The notes beneath the pieces are model-generated. The model was given only the letters and a program-made list of their open reading frames with translations. It searched no databases and was not told where the DNA came from. From Hemerocallis citrina (Eukaryota; Streptophyta; Magnoliopsida; Asparagales; Asphodelaceae), in assembly GCA_017893485.1 (NCBI GenBank), contig CM030366.1, positions 97,984,585-98,048,584 on the forward strand: a stretch of DNA of 64,000 nucleotides, read 5' to 3'. A program made the translations under genes and the position numbers. Below are positions 12,219 to 22,720 of this stretch, in pieces. Within the stretch, counting starts at the first letter, position 1; each line of letters begins with the position of its first letter.

Positions 12219-12965
12219 TTACAGTTGAAATATTTTAATTATGCCATATAAGTGTGTAGATTTGTAAATTTGAGATTGATAGATAAACAAGATTTGGATC
12301 GTTTGTCTGAAAGATGGAAAGTAATTTGCTGAATGTGGCAATTTCATTGGTATTTGTCTGTCCAAAATGATTGAATTGTCAACGAACAAAGTGTGTAAAC
12401 AGTGTATGCATATTTGGTAATTGAAGGCCACAGATAAGGTGGTTTTCTTTCTGAGGTTGCACGGTGTAGGTCGGAGAGTAAGTGCATCAAAGAGATGAAT
12501 TTTAAAAGAGCAATTGGATTTCCTTGCCGGACTCCGACGGAGGGAAATTTGGTTCTTGAGAGATGAGATACCATTGATGATAAAATTGTACGACACTGAT
12601 TGGAATTTTTTTTTTTTTTTTTTTTTTTTGCTAATTAAGACACTGATTGGATGGATTGCATAATTAAGTTGATCAATTTACGATTGTAGCCTTATTTCAA
12701 GAGAAGTTGTTTGATGAATTTCCGATCAAGCAGATCGAGCGTCTTTTCCATGTCGAGTTTAAGAATGAACCATTGTGAATGCCTGTTTGAGTGAGGAGTG
12801 GGTAATTGAATGCCAAACTTCTTCAATAGGGAGTATATTAGTACTAATTATGTCTCTACCAGGGAGAAAGGGTGCTTGTTCTTTGGAAATAATAGATGCC
12901 AGGTAGGGTTGTTAATGGCTTGCAAGGACTTTCGCGAATAATCAATGGATGGCATTACAAGAGCA
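12219..12965 (-). pseudogene. LINE (non-LTR retrotransposon) reverse transcriptase remnant
   Basis: Read on the minus strand, the fragments are in the family order. KEQAPFLPGRDI (cf. QSAFVPGRLI) comes first, then ILKLDMEKTLDLLDRKFI (RT motif A, LKLDMEKAFDRLDWDFI type), then GVRQGNPIALL (cf. GVRQGDPLSP). A T-run (12606-12629) and stops or frame shifts break it. Only a piece of RT is left, with no endonuclease and no YADD box recognised. Confidence 0.75.
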
Positions 12966-13120
12966 ATTACATATGACAAGGGCCCTAGGGTTTGGCCGGG
13001 TCGAGCTTATGCAAAGCCCTAGCCCCGCCGTATTTTAGAACATGCTTATTCTGAAAGGGCCTTTTACAAGGCCGCTACCCTTTCCATCTTACGGCCAGGA
13101 CCAGTACGGCTTTTTCCAAG

Positions 13121-13130
13121 GCCGCTAAGG
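13121..13130. repeat. 10-bp target-site duplication GCCGCTAAGG (left)
   Basis: Identical to 21759-21768. MULEs usually create 8-11 bp duplications. Confidence 0.95.
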
Positions 13131-13409
13131 GAATTTTTTCCCAAAACGCCCCATTTTTGCAAAGTATTTCCCAAACCGCCCTACTTTTTTTTTTAATTCC
13201 CAAAGCGCCCCACTCGGTCTCTCAAAGACCGAGTCTAGTGCAAATAGACTCGGTCTTTGAAAGACCGAGTCTTGCGCTTTGAAAATTCAAAGAGCAAGAC
13301 TCGGTCTTCCAAAGACCGAGTCTATTTGCACTAGACTCGGTCTTTGGAAGACCGAGTCTTCACTCTGTGCGTTTTTATAATCGCAGATCCCCTTTCTTTC
13401 TTCTTCTTC
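13131..13409. repeat. MULE left TIR, containing a 144-bp palindrome
   Basis: Matches the reverse complement of 21480-21758. From about 13212 to 13355 the TIR is itself palindromic. Two pairs of CTCGGTCT...AGACCGAG words are arranged around the centre CTTTGAAAATTCAAAG. The innermost part runs into a pyrimidine-rich stretch (CTTTCTTTCTTCTTCTTC), and downstream AAACCCTAAACCCC at about 13577 resembles a promoter or leader. Confidence 0.95.
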
Positions 13410-14867
13410 ACTTTCGATTGTTTTTTCTTTCGCTCTTTCCCTCAACAAATCCGTCGCACTCTCTCATTTTCCGTTCGATTACTCTCGAAATCGAATCTTG
13501 AACTTCCCAAAACCAATTACTTTCTAATTCATTTTCGATTTTACCAAAAGGTATTCCCCAAAATCGATTTTTTCTTTAAACCCTAAACCCCGAATACCCA
13601 TAATTGGAAGATTTCGGTTGTACTGGTCAAGCTCTTCTTGCCAATTTCGTCTTCGTCTTCGGATTCTCCCACTTGTTAGGTATATTTCTGAAGCATTTCC
13701 TAAGTCCATGTGTTGATGCTATTGCCAATTTCTTGTTAGTGTTGATGCTATTGCTTAAGAAATTACTTGTTAGTGTTGATGCTATTGTGAAGTTGTTGAA
13801 TTTGTTAGGTTATGTATAGCGATATTGCTGTATTGTTAGGTTATGTATAGCGATATTTCTGAAGCATTAGAGGTGTGAGTTGATGTAGTTTGAGTTTGAT
13901 TTTTGGTGTTGCTGATGGTTCAATTTATAGTTATTGATTAGGGTTTTGACGATAGTTTTGACAAAGGGGAAACTTTGTTAGGCCGGCCCCTATTTGATTG
14001 TGATTTTTGATGTCAGGCTTTGGCTTAAACACCAAATCATTGACCTTTTGTTTGATAAAAGAGTTACTACTTGGAGAATCAAATATGTTGAGTATGATCT
14101 GAAAAGTTAAATGGAATTAGACAAAAAAATCATGTCAAATGAGGGTTGATTATTTCCTAGTTAAAATTTCCTTTTATTATAAGCAGTTGCTGATGAAAAT
14201 TTCATAATTTCAAAGTTTGAACTTTCTTCATTTCTGGAATTGGTCCATTTCTGATAATCTAGGTTGATGACGAGGTAGTTTTACTATTTCAACAATGAAA
14301 GTTCTGATGAAAATTTTTCCTTCAATCATTGCGTCAGAGCTATTTTTTAAACATTAATTTGATGATCAATTCTTGTTCTTGATAAGCGATTCTTGTTAGA
14401 TAAAGTCCCTCATTAATCATTTTTGTCATTTTAATTTTCAACTGTCTCGCCTGCAGTATCATCTAAACCAAGCCCATAAAATGTTTCCAATACCACGAAC
14501 AAATATATATAATTTTTACTTAGACAACGTATATATAGTTTACAGTTTTGCACAAAGTGAATTTCCTATATGAAGTTGAATTTAGTTTGGTGTTGGTGTT
14601 GAATTTCCTATATGAAGTTGAATTTCCTACAACACAGCAATATCGCTATCCTATAAGAAATTACTTGTTAGGTTGGTGTTGAATTTAGTTTTTTAGAATT
14701 TTATAGAGTCTAGGTTATGTATAGAATTTGTTGAATTTGTTATACTCTAGTGTTTTGCTAAAATTAGAGAATGAACGGCTTTGTTATATATAATTTGTTT
14801 TTATATCTAGCTTTTGTGTAGTTAATAACATTTTTGTTGAACTTGTAGGATTTGTAGTCTACTTTAA
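13410..14867 (+). promoter_or_regulatory. PMD gene 5' leader with probable intron
   Basis: This is 1.46 kb between the TIR and the PMD start codon. A likely leader intron starts at a GTATAT donor near 13679 (after CACTTGTTAG) and ends at TTGAACTTGTAG near 14848, just before the ATG. Direct repeats of TTGTTAGGTTATGTATAGCGATAT (about 13803-13855) and GTTGATGCTATTG occur inside. The leader intron is inferred from splice-like sequences only. Confidence 0.5.
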
Positions 14868-17037
14868 ATGGCACGCACAAGGGGTAACATGGAGGTAGGA
14901 GAAAGTAGTAGACCTCCACGTAATCGCGGTGGACGTGATCGTGGTCGTGGTCGTCGTGGTGGTCGTGCTTCTACCGATGCTACTAATGTAAGTAATTAAA
15001 TGTTGATTCTAATAGAATTGTATTATATTTTTCGGTCTACTGATGTAAATGTTATTGTTATATAGGTTGAATTCAATCCAAATGAGGCGGGCCCTTCGTC
15101 TTCATACATCCCTCCTGCAGGCCCCGGACCACTCGACCCTTCACTTCTCACTCTCCAGCCGATGCATCGATCGCAGTATGTTTGGAACAACGAGGCTACG
15201 GAGTGCCGTTTTAGGACTGGGCACCCGCTACCTGCGCACCCACGCATACACGAGTTGCTTAGAGATTGTGGGTTCTACGGAATTTCCATGATGACATCCA
15301 TCAAGTGCGATCGTCCACTTCTCGAAGCACTGCTTGAACGATGGAGGCCCGAGACACACTCATTTCACCTGCCAGTCGGGGAGATGACGGTGACTTTACA
15401 AGACGTTGCTATACTAACCGGGCTTCCAATCGATGGAGAGGCAGTGACAGGATCGATGGACTTCGATCCCGTGTATCTCGTGGAGGAGTTTCTAGGGGTT
15501 GCAGTGGAAGCTGGCGCGATAAATGGGAAATTTATCCGCCTAAAGTGGTTGAAGGATACCTTCAAAAATAGATTGAATGACGCTTCAACTGCAGCGGAGG
15601 TGGAGTGCTACTTTAGGGCATATGTTCTAACGCTATTCGGCACGGTCCTGTTTCCAAACTCAACCGGGAATACCGTAGCACTGATGTTCTTGCCCCTAAT
15701 CGCCGATATAGGTAGGATCCGCCGTTTCAGTTGGGGCAGTGCAATTCTATCGGCACTGTATCGGAGTCTGTGTCTGTGCAGTATAGGTTCGAACCAGATG
15801 AATGGACCTCTAATTCTACTGCAGATATGGAGTTGGGAACGGATTCACGTAGGTAGGCCCGTAGTACGGATCCAGTCCCAACATTGGAGAGTTCTTTCTG
15901 AAGATATAGACATGCTACCTCCGATTGGTGTGTATTGGACAGGAAAACTGACATGGACGGCCAACCCCAACAGGTGCTTGACATACTATCGCGACGAGTT
16001 GGACAGGTTGGCCGCCGACTGTGTGGTGTGGACCCCGTACACAGAGGAGCGATTGATTCGGCTGCCACCGATCTGTACGTTCAGGCGTAATTTGTGGCTC
16101 ACGAGAGCACCTCTAATCAACTTCGGGGTTGTTGAGTTCTACTACCCCGATAGGGTCTTACGACAGTTTGGTCTGCACCAGGGGATTCCAGTTACCGTGC
16201 CATTCAATGCCGAGATGCATAACATCACTGGAATGGGCCGTACACCGGGACACAACTGGGCCACTTGCTTCTTCGAATACGTTCAGAGATGGAACATTAA
16301 CCGTTTCGAAGAAATCATCGTTGACACCCCACCTTTTGACCTCTCCTTGCATGGTGTGTACTTGTCTTGGTACGAGAGAGTCACTAGACGGTTCATTTCC
16401 CCACCGTTGCAGGCTCCTGCCGGAGTCGTTGTACCGATACGTCGACCAGGGACCGAACCAGTAGATGAGCATTCGGTGAGGTTGCCGATGTACCAACCAA
16501 AGGGATCCGCTATTCGTGGCTTTGTAAGTTTTAATGTTTTGTTTTAAATTTTCAAAATTTATATGTCGATATGTTTTTATATATTTATGTGCATCTAATT
16601 CAATCTTTCATGTTTCTCAGTTGGCCCAGACTTGGTCCCTTGCCAAGAAATGTGCGCATATGCTAAATAGCAACATCGCCGATCAGACGAAGGTTACTGT
16701 ACGGGAGATGTTATCGTGTTGCCGTGCACAAGCTGATCTTGTGGGGGAGGGCGCAACATTAGATGCGATACTTAGGACCCCCACACATCGAACCGGCGGT
16801 CGTACCGGTCAACGACGAAAGAGAACTGTTCATAGGCCGCCACCCCAACCTCGGAGTGATTCGGAACACGAACAAGAAGCAGACCCTGATATTGAGGCAC
16901 AAGGTGATGAAGAACAGTTCGTTGGGGATGAGATTGAAGAAGAGCCGGAGATCCCGTTGTCTGCACTGACACAGGCAACTCCCCAGCGTCGTAGACGACA
17001 CAGAAGACCCCCAGATTACTTCACACCGGACCCTTGA
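14868..17037 (+). CDS. Plant mobile domain (PMD/MAIN-like) protein carried by MULE
   Basis: Three exons, 14868-14987, 15066-16523 and 16621-17037, with GT-AG introns (GTAAGTAA...TATATAG and GTAAGTTT...TTTCTCAG), all phase 0. They encode about 664 aa without interruption. Exon 1 gives a basic RG/RGG-rich tail (MARTRGN...). Exon 2 has the PMD core: LRDCGFYGIS, LLEALLERWRPETHSFHLP, GEMTVTLQDVAILTGLPIDG, then DRVLRQFGLHQGIP and LSWYERVTRRFI. Exon 3 has an acidic stretch (EIEEEPEIP) and a basic end. PMD proteins such as MAIN/MAIL1 act in nuclear genome maintenance and TE silencing, and a similar core is found in 'phosphatase 7 long form homolog' annotations. No phosphatase motif is visible. Its role in the element is unknown. 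The start was chosen because it puts an upstream Kozak-like AAATGG exon in frame with the long ORF. Confidence 0.92.
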
Positions 17038-17044
17038 TGTAATA

Positions 17045-17480
17045 ATTCTAATTATTTTGATTTTGTAGTTTTTTTAATGTAGTATTTTCAATGTAGTATT
17101 CTTAATGTAGTATTTGTTAATGTAGATTTTTTTAATGTAGTTTTTTTATTTTTTTAACTTGGTTGCTGATCTTGTAGCTGTGTTGATGTAGTATTTTTGA
17201 ATGTTGAGTTGAGTATGGATGTTGAGTGTGGATGTTGAGTTTGGATGTTGAGTGTGGATGTTGAGTTTGGATGTTGAGTGTGGATGTTGAGTTTGGATGT
17301 GTAGATTTCTGAGTTTGGATGTGTGAAATTTGAGAAAGAAGCTCAATATTACTAGCTCAAGATTTCTGAGAAAGAAGCTCAAATTTGAGAAAGAAGCTCA
17401 AGATTTGTGAGTTTGGATGTGTGAAATTTGAAATTTGTGAGTTTGGATGTGTGAGTTTGGATGTGTGATGTGTGAAATTT
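17045..17480. repeat. PMD 3' region with 13-bp GATGTTGAGTKTG minisatellite
   Basis: AATGTAGTATTTT repeats (17040-17150) are followed by about seven copies of GATGTTGAGTTTG/GATGTTGAGTGTG (about 17217-17300), then looser TTTGGATGTGTGAAATTTGAGAAAG repeats to 17480. This T-rich 3' region lies just before the central palindrome and shows loose inverted similarity to 18120-18420. Confidence 0.8.
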
Positions 17481-17490
17481 GAGAAAAAAT

Positions 17491-18100
17491 CACACAGCCT
17501 TAAGGGTCGGTCTTCCAAAGACCGAGCTCAATATTACTAGACTCGGTCTTTGGAAGACCGAGTCTTGAAGCTGATTGTAAAACTTCACAATCAGCTTCAA
17601 GACTCGGTCTTCCGAAGACCGAGTCTAGTAATATTGAGCTCGGTCTTTGGAAGACCGTTTGTTGCGTTCAATCACTTACAGAGCCTCGCTTGATTCTGGA
17701 AGTGAGAAATAGTCAACAGTCGGTCTTCCAAAGACCGAGCTCAATATTACTAGACTCGGTCTTCGGAAGACCGAGTCTTGAAGCTGATTGTGAAGTTTTG
17801 CAATCAGCTTCAAGACTCGGTCTTCCAAAGACCGAGTCTAGTAATATTGAGCTCGGTCTTTGGAAGACCGTTTGTTGTGTTCAATCACTTACAGAGCCTC
17901 GCTTGATTCTGGAAGTGAGAAATAGTCAACAGTCGGTCTTCCAAAGACCGAGCTCAATATTACTAGACTCGGTCTTCGGAAGACCGAGTCTTGAAGCTGA
18001 TTGCAAAACTTCACAATCAGCTTCAAGACTCGGTCTTCCAAAGACCGAGTCTAGTAATATTGAGCTCGGTCTTTGGAAGACCGACCCTTAAGGCTGTGTG
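17491..18100. repeat. 610-bp central palindromic block of the MULE, 213-bp repeat units
   Basis: The outer 20 bases CACACAGCCTTAAGGGTCGG match the reverse complement of the right edge. Inside are two full 213-bp units (starts 17507 and 17720) plus a partial unit from 17933. Each unit holds CTCGGTCT...AGACCGAG palindromes and an inverted pair (GAAGCTGATTGT / ACAATCAGCTTC). The same palindromic word builds both TIRs. It lies between the stop codons of the two convergent genes, so it could terminate transcription or make hairpin RNA. ORFs across it (17690-18091) are repeat artefacts. Confidence 0.93.
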
Positions 18101-18458
18101 TTTTTTTTTGGTATCAGCCATATGCTTCTTTCAAAAATTTCACAACCTTCTTTCAAACAAGCTTCAGAAGCTTCTTTCAAATATGAACACATCCAACTTC
18201 ACAAAGAAACTCAACATACACCCATACCACATCCAACTTCACAAAAAAACTCAACAAAAAGCCACAAATATACATCGCAACTTGAACTTCTCAACAACAA
18301 TCTTCACAAACAAACACATCCACGCTTGTAAAAAGCACAAACAAACAAGAACATCTTCACACACAAACAACTATTACAAACGACTATTACAAACAAACAC
18401 ATCCATGCTCAGTTCGAAATAAATATTACAAACACAATAGGAAAAACAAAATGAAATT
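18101..18458. other. Transposase 3' region
   Basis: A-rich sequence with repeated ACATCCAACTTCACAAA words, downstream of the transposase stop on the minus strand. ORFs on the plus strand here are low-complexity shadows. Confidence 0.5.
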
Positions 18459-21128
18459 TCAATTGTTTTGAGATGCTATGTTAGTACATCGACGCTTGTT
18501 ATGGCCTTCCAACCCGCATCTTGAACATTTCATTCTTGTACCCCTGCTAGAACTATCTCTCACATCCATATCGTTGCGTATTCTCGTGGATTTAGGCCGG
18601 CCTTTCCGTGAACGTCGCAAACTAGAATCTGGTACAAGTCGTGGACCGTCGATAGTAGGCCAATATGCTTCATCTAGAATAGGACTGAACACAGGAGCCC
18701 AAGTATTTGCCAATGACGTGATAAGGTAAAATTTATCAACATAAGGCTTGTGATCGATTGCACGATATGCACAGGCTGCCATTACATGAGAGCAGGGAAT
18801 ATGATATAGATGAAACTTCATACATGTGCATGTTTTCGTACCCAAATTCACGGTGTGCAAGTTCCCACCCTTCCGTTCTCCATTTACCATGCGTATACCA
18901 GTTTTGACGGAAAAAATTCCAGGCTGATGATGAAACATTGTGACCACATGTTGATTTGCTCTTTCACGGCGAATATCAATTAAATCTTGTACTCGTTTAG
19001 CAAAAATTTTCCCTTCACATAATAGCTTATTAGCTTCCTGTCGACGAGTAGTAAAGTAAGAGTTGAGACGTAAAAAAATCGTCTCAACTATTGCAGTTAC
19101 TGGTAAACTACGGACTCCTTTAAGTACTGAATTGAAGCATTCTGACAGGTTCGTAGTCATCATTCCATATCGTCGACCTTCATCTGCATAAAGTGCCCAT
19201 TTCTGAACCGGTTTCTCTTTCAACCAGTTAGCCGCCTCGACATTGACGGTTTCAAGTTCGGCGAGTTTGGCCATGAACTTTTTGGGTTGGTGCTGACAAG
19301 CTATACTTTTGGCCTTCTTGCGCAATGCTTTGCTACCAAATTTACTAAAAAAATTTGTGGCAAAATGACGCATGCAATAACGATGAAATCCATTCGGTTC
19401 GTTCCAAGAACCGTTTTGCAAATCCATAGCAGACAATATACCAGCATGACGATCCGAGATAACACACAACTCAGTGCGATCGGTGACATAATGCCGGACG
19501 CAAGTCATAAACCAAGTCCACGTGTTTATACTCTCTCCATCAACCAATGCAAATGCAAAAGGAAATAAGCAACCATTCGCATCCGGGGAAACAGCAATTA
19601 GCAAACAACCCTTGTACTTACCGTACAAGTGAGTTCCATCTACACTAATAACCGGTCTGCAAGACTTGAAACCTTCAATCGAAGGACCAAATGCCCAAAA
19701 TACTCCCTTGAATGTTTCCTCGCCGGGGCTAGACACAAATTTATCCCAGTGGACAATGGTACCTGGATTTGCTGATTGAATTGCTGTTAGTAGAAAAGGC
19801 AACTTCGTGTATGCTTCTTCGAATGTACCGTACAACCTCTCAATTGCCTTTTGTTTTGCTTTCCAAGCTTTCTTATATGAAATCTGATAATTATATTCTA
19901 TTTTCACAATCTCAATAATTACCCCCGGTGATACAGCAATATCCTTCTTCACCACACCCACAATCAAATTACTAACAAGGTTAGCATCAATTTTACAGTG
20001 GTCTTGATTCAACGTGGGATTCGTACAAGTATGAGGGCCAACTATCTTCTTCACCACAAAATTTCTCCCTCCTTTTGGAACAATAGCTCGTAATCTCCAA
20101 GGGCATCCACCATCACTTACTTCTGGGGGACCTTGTACGATCTCCTCTATTGTACGTTTTCTAGGTGCCATTTTACATTTAACAGTGTAAAGTGACGGTG
20201 ATGTTTTCAATGTGACAAATTCCCGATGTTTCTTGATATTATACACCTTCACAGCATGCAGAAGGGAGTCTTTACTAACAAACTCCTGTCCAACGTAGAA
20301 TTCGTCTACATTGGATGAACCAGAAGACTCTTGTGGAAATGGGGGTACTCTAGCAGCTTCAGCCATCTCCTCCGTAACATGAGCGCTAACATTAGCATAC
20401 CTATCAGTAGCTCTCACTTCATTAGAACTATTGTTCGAAGGATTTACATTAGCTACATCATCATCTTCTTCTCCATCATCACTTTCCAGACTTTCATCAT
20501 CGTCTGTTTCTTCCTCTTCTTCATCATCATCTAATAAACTGTTGTTAATCACTGCATTTTGAAAGAGTTCAAACATACTGTCATTTGGAACAGAGTCAGG
20601 AACCGGGCTTGGTTGGCGTGGCAGCTCAACATTTACAGAATCCGGAATTGTTGTATTTGTGAAGGTGTTCTCTTGTGAGGATACCGGATTTGGTTGTGAA
20701 GATTGATCGGGGTTAGGTCTCGACTGCTGTGTAGGTACTACCCGTATGAAGCTTGCACTAGGGATATCATGTGGCTGAGCATTTACAACTCGAATTTGCT
20801 GAATATATAACTCTAATACAGACCAAACACAATTCGGATCAAATGTCCTAGCAATCAATGACTTCAGCGAATTATCAGTAGGTACGGGCACTGTCATAAA
20901 AAACTGAACACCTCCTCTTCCAGCTGCGTATCGAGCTAAAATTTTTACATTCCATTCATTCCTATCCCAATTAGTAACTTCATAGATTTTCTCAACTAGT
21001 TCTTCAAATGTAATGGTACGGGGTACCCAAACTATTTCCGGTTCCAAATGACTATAACAACAACCAATCTTTGGATCACGAATAATTTCACCACCAAAGT
21101 ATAACCAAATAGGAATCTCAAGATCCAT
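18459..21128 (-). CDS. MuDR-type MULE transposase, 889 aa, apparently intact
   Basis: Catalyses cut-and-paste mobilisation of the element. Residues 1-130 form an N-terminal domain like that of plant MuDR proteins (IWLYFGGEI...). Residues 195-225 are very acidic. A MuDR DNA-binding region spans about 275-380 (DEFYVGQEFVSKDSLLHAV; CPWRLRA; HTCTNP). The DDE core has D497 (ISVDGTHLYG), D559 (VISDRH) and E663 (NLSECFNS). A SWIM zinc finger lies at C767-x-C769-x9-C779-x-H781, and a CCHC knuckle at C868/C871/H876/C881. There are no stops or frame shifts and the length is normal for MuDR-like transposases. A 5'-UTR intron (about 21131-21224, GTATGATG...TACGTAG) is likely. It converges with the PMD gene. 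Confidence 0.96.
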   Translation of the reverse strand: MDLEIPIWLYFGGEIIRDPKIGCCYSHLEPEIVWVPRTITFEELVEKIYEVTNWDRNEWNVKILARYAAGRGGVQFFMTVPVPTDNSLKSLIARTFDPNCVWSVLELYIQQIRVVNAQPHDIPSASFIRVVPTQQSRPNPDQSSQPNPVSSQENTFTNTTIPDSVNVELPRQPSPVPDSVPNDSMFELFQNAVINNSLLDDDEEEEETDDDESLESDDGEEDDDVANVNPSNNSSNEVRATDRYANVSAHVTEEMAEAARVPPFPQESSGSSNVDEFYVGQEFVSKDSLLHAVKVYNIKKHREFVTLKTSPSLYTVKCKMAPRKRTIEEIVQGPPEVSDGGCPWRLRAIVPKGGRNFVVKKIVGPHTCTNPTLNQDHCKIDANLVSNLIVGVVKKDIAVSPGVIIEIVKIEYNYQISYKKAWKAKQKAIERLYGTFEEAYTKLPFLLTAIQSANPGTIVHWDKFVSSPGEETFKGVFWAFGPSIEGFKSCRPVISVDGTHLYGKYKGCLLIAVSPDANGCLFPFAFALVDGESINTWTWFMTCVRHYVTDRTELCVISDRHAGILSAMDLQNGSWNEPNGFHRYCMRHFATNFFSKFGSKALRKKAKSIACQHQPKKFMAKLAELETVNVEAANWLKEKPVQKWALYADEGRRYGMMTTNLSECFNSVLKGVRSLPVTAIVETIFLRLNSYFTTRRQEANKLLCEGKIFAKRVQDLIDIRRERANQHVVTMFHHQPGIFSVKTGIRMVNGERKGGNLHTVNLGTKTCTCMKFHLYHIPCSHVMAACAYRAIDHKPYVDKFYLITSLANTWAPVFSPILDEAYWPTIDGPRLVPDSSLRRSRKGRPKSTRIRNDMDVRDSSSRGTRMKCSRCGLEGHNKRRCTNIASQNN

Positions 21129-21479
21129 ACCTACGTATATTTATTAAAATACGCGAGTTATTATCTAACCACAAACAAAATCTATACCAAAATTCAGAAA
21201 ATTAAAGGCCAATATTCATCATACCTTCACAAGCGTCAAGGATAGAGCCGTAGATATTTCGGTAAAAGAGTTGAAGTTGCTATCCGCTTCAATTTTAGCA
21301 AAAAAACAAAAAAATTGATCTTTCAAAATAAGGGTTTTGGGATATTATAGTGGAGATCGTTAGAGGGTTAGGAAGATATTGTTATATATATTTAGATTAA
21401 GATTAGATTTTGAGAAGTAGGAGGTCGCCCTAGATTTAGGAAGATGGGTTAGAGAAATAGAATAGGTTAAAGTCCAGAA
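21129..21479 (-). promoter_or_regulatory. Transposase 5' leader with probable intron
   Basis: On the minus strand a GTATGATG donor at 21224 and a TACGTAG acceptor at about 21131 bracket a 94-bp AT-rich candidate intron immediately before the ATG. The promoter is presumably in the right TIR. Confidence 0.5.
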
Positions 21480-21758
21480 GAAGAAGAAGAAAGAAAGGGG
21501 ATCTGCGATTATAAAAACGCACAGAGTGAAGACTCGGTCTTCCAAAGACCGAGTCTAGTGCAAATAGACTCGGTCTTTGGAAGACCGAGTCTTGCTCTTT
21601 GAATTTTCAAAGCGCAAGACTCGGTCTTTCAAAGACCGAGTCTATTTGCACTAGACTCGGTCTTTGGAAGACCGAGTGGGGCGCTTTGGGAATTAAAAAA
21701 AAAAGTAGGGCGGTTTGGGAAATACTTTGCAAAAATGGGGCGTTTTGGGAAAAAATTC
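21480..21758. repeat. MULE right TIR with 144-bp palindrome
   Basis: Reverse complement of 13131-13409 with two adjacent differences seen by eye. It contains the same nested palindrome. Confidence 0.95.
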
Positions 21759-21768
21759 GCCGCTAAGG
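21759..21768. repeat. 10-bp target-site duplication GCCGCTAAGG (right)
   Basis: Exact copy of 13121-13130. Confidence 0.95.
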
Positions 21769-22712
21769 CCAGCCCTAAATTATCATCCCTAGCAGTGCTA
21801 GCACTTAGTCTTGTAGACAACCGCACATGTCTGAAATAAAAGCCAAGGCTTCAGTACGATAAGATTACTAAATATTTTCTCAGTCTCGTCACAAAGTGAC
21901 TAGCTAAATCGAAAATAATAACACCTCGATATACTAAGGTTATGTCTAGTATTGCTGCGAATGAGAAGTGGTATTACTAAAAAGTGCTGGTATCAATAGT
22001 ATGTTAGAAAGAATTATGTTTAACCATAAAAAAATCTAGTTTATAAACTCACTTTTTGTAAAGCTAAACTAATTTGGTGTCTTGAGAAAAATACTAAATA
22101 TGATGGCTTTAAAAAAAATAGTTTTGATTAAACACACTTTTAATTAAGTCGGTCAAATACCTGTTTTGAACATAACAGATCTTTCAGACCAAAATGCACT
22201 CTACAAAACCAACGCTAACAATAGAGCTTAAGCAACTTATCCTAGTTTGTTTTTTGGCTAAAATTTTTTTAAAAAAATTATAAAAAACCCAACTGTATCT
22301 TTTCTGTAGAAAATCGTCTTAAATTTTTTTGCGCAAAAAATCTCGCCTGAAATATGTTTCCAAAAAACTCATTTCCGGCGTGAGCTTTCTGTTTGTTAGT
22401 TTTTTTACAGAATATGAGAGTTGAGTGAGCTTTTTGACATAATGACAAAAGATGCATGATGTTTCTCAACCAACTTACAAAGCAAAATGTAGTTATCTAA
22501 TACAAATAGAAAAGTTAGATATAATTTTTTTGAAAAAACCCAAGATAGATTTTTTGAAAATATACTTTAGGTTGCGCATAAAGTTCAAGCATTTTTTTTT
22601 ATCTGTTTTGTTTTTTCATTTATTTAACAACCACCCATATTTGAGCTAAAAAAGCCCCATCCCTTCCTATTGGATCGGTAGCTACTAGACCAAGCCCAAA
22701 TCATTCTCAATA
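21769..22712. other. AT-rich intergenic sequence, nothing recognised
   Basis: Short unrelated ORFs only. No TE ends or RNA genes were seen. Confidence 0.4.
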
Positions 22713-22720
22713 ATCAAAAC

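Larger units (their letters stand above)
13131..21758. mobile_element. Intact autonomous-looking MULE carrying PMD and transposase genes
   Basis: An 8628-bp Mutator-like element. Both ends read GAATTTTTTCCCAAAACG inward, and a perfect 10-bp duplication (GCCGCTAAGG) flanks it. The TIRs of about 279 bp differ at two adjacent positions by eye (around 13222), so insertion is recent. Inside are two uninterrupted genes: a PMD protein (+, 14868-17037) and a MuDR-type transposase (-, 18459-21128). They are transcribed inward from the TIRs and converge on a palindromic block (17491-18100). PMD (MAIN/MAIL-like) domains are known to occur in MuDR-type and Gypsy elements, and this is a complete example. 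Confidence 0.95.

Noticed and set aside
12219..12596. 125-aa minus ORF as a novel gene
   Set aside because: It is a shadow frame of the LINE RT remnant, whose true frame holds GVRQGNP.
12970..13120. GC-rich flank of MULE-1 as a separate TE end
   Set aside because: A TAGGG-type start is suggested on both sides of the MULE, but no matching target duplication was found.
13344..13586. MEDRVFTLCVFIIADPL ORF present at both ends of MULE-1 (also 21360-21545 minus)
   Set aside because: It is the TIR read outward to inward. Duplication by the TIR explains the shared start, and there is no downstream conservation.
17690..18091. 133-aa ORF in the central MULE block
   Set aside because: The 213-bp unit is a multiple of three, so the frame stays open. 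The product is the repeat translated twice.
17491..18100. Possible CRISPR-like or satellite array of regularly spaced palindromic repeats
   Set aside because: The spacers are themselves repeated and palindromic, the genome is a plant, and the block is internal to a MULE. It is a TE-internal repeat.
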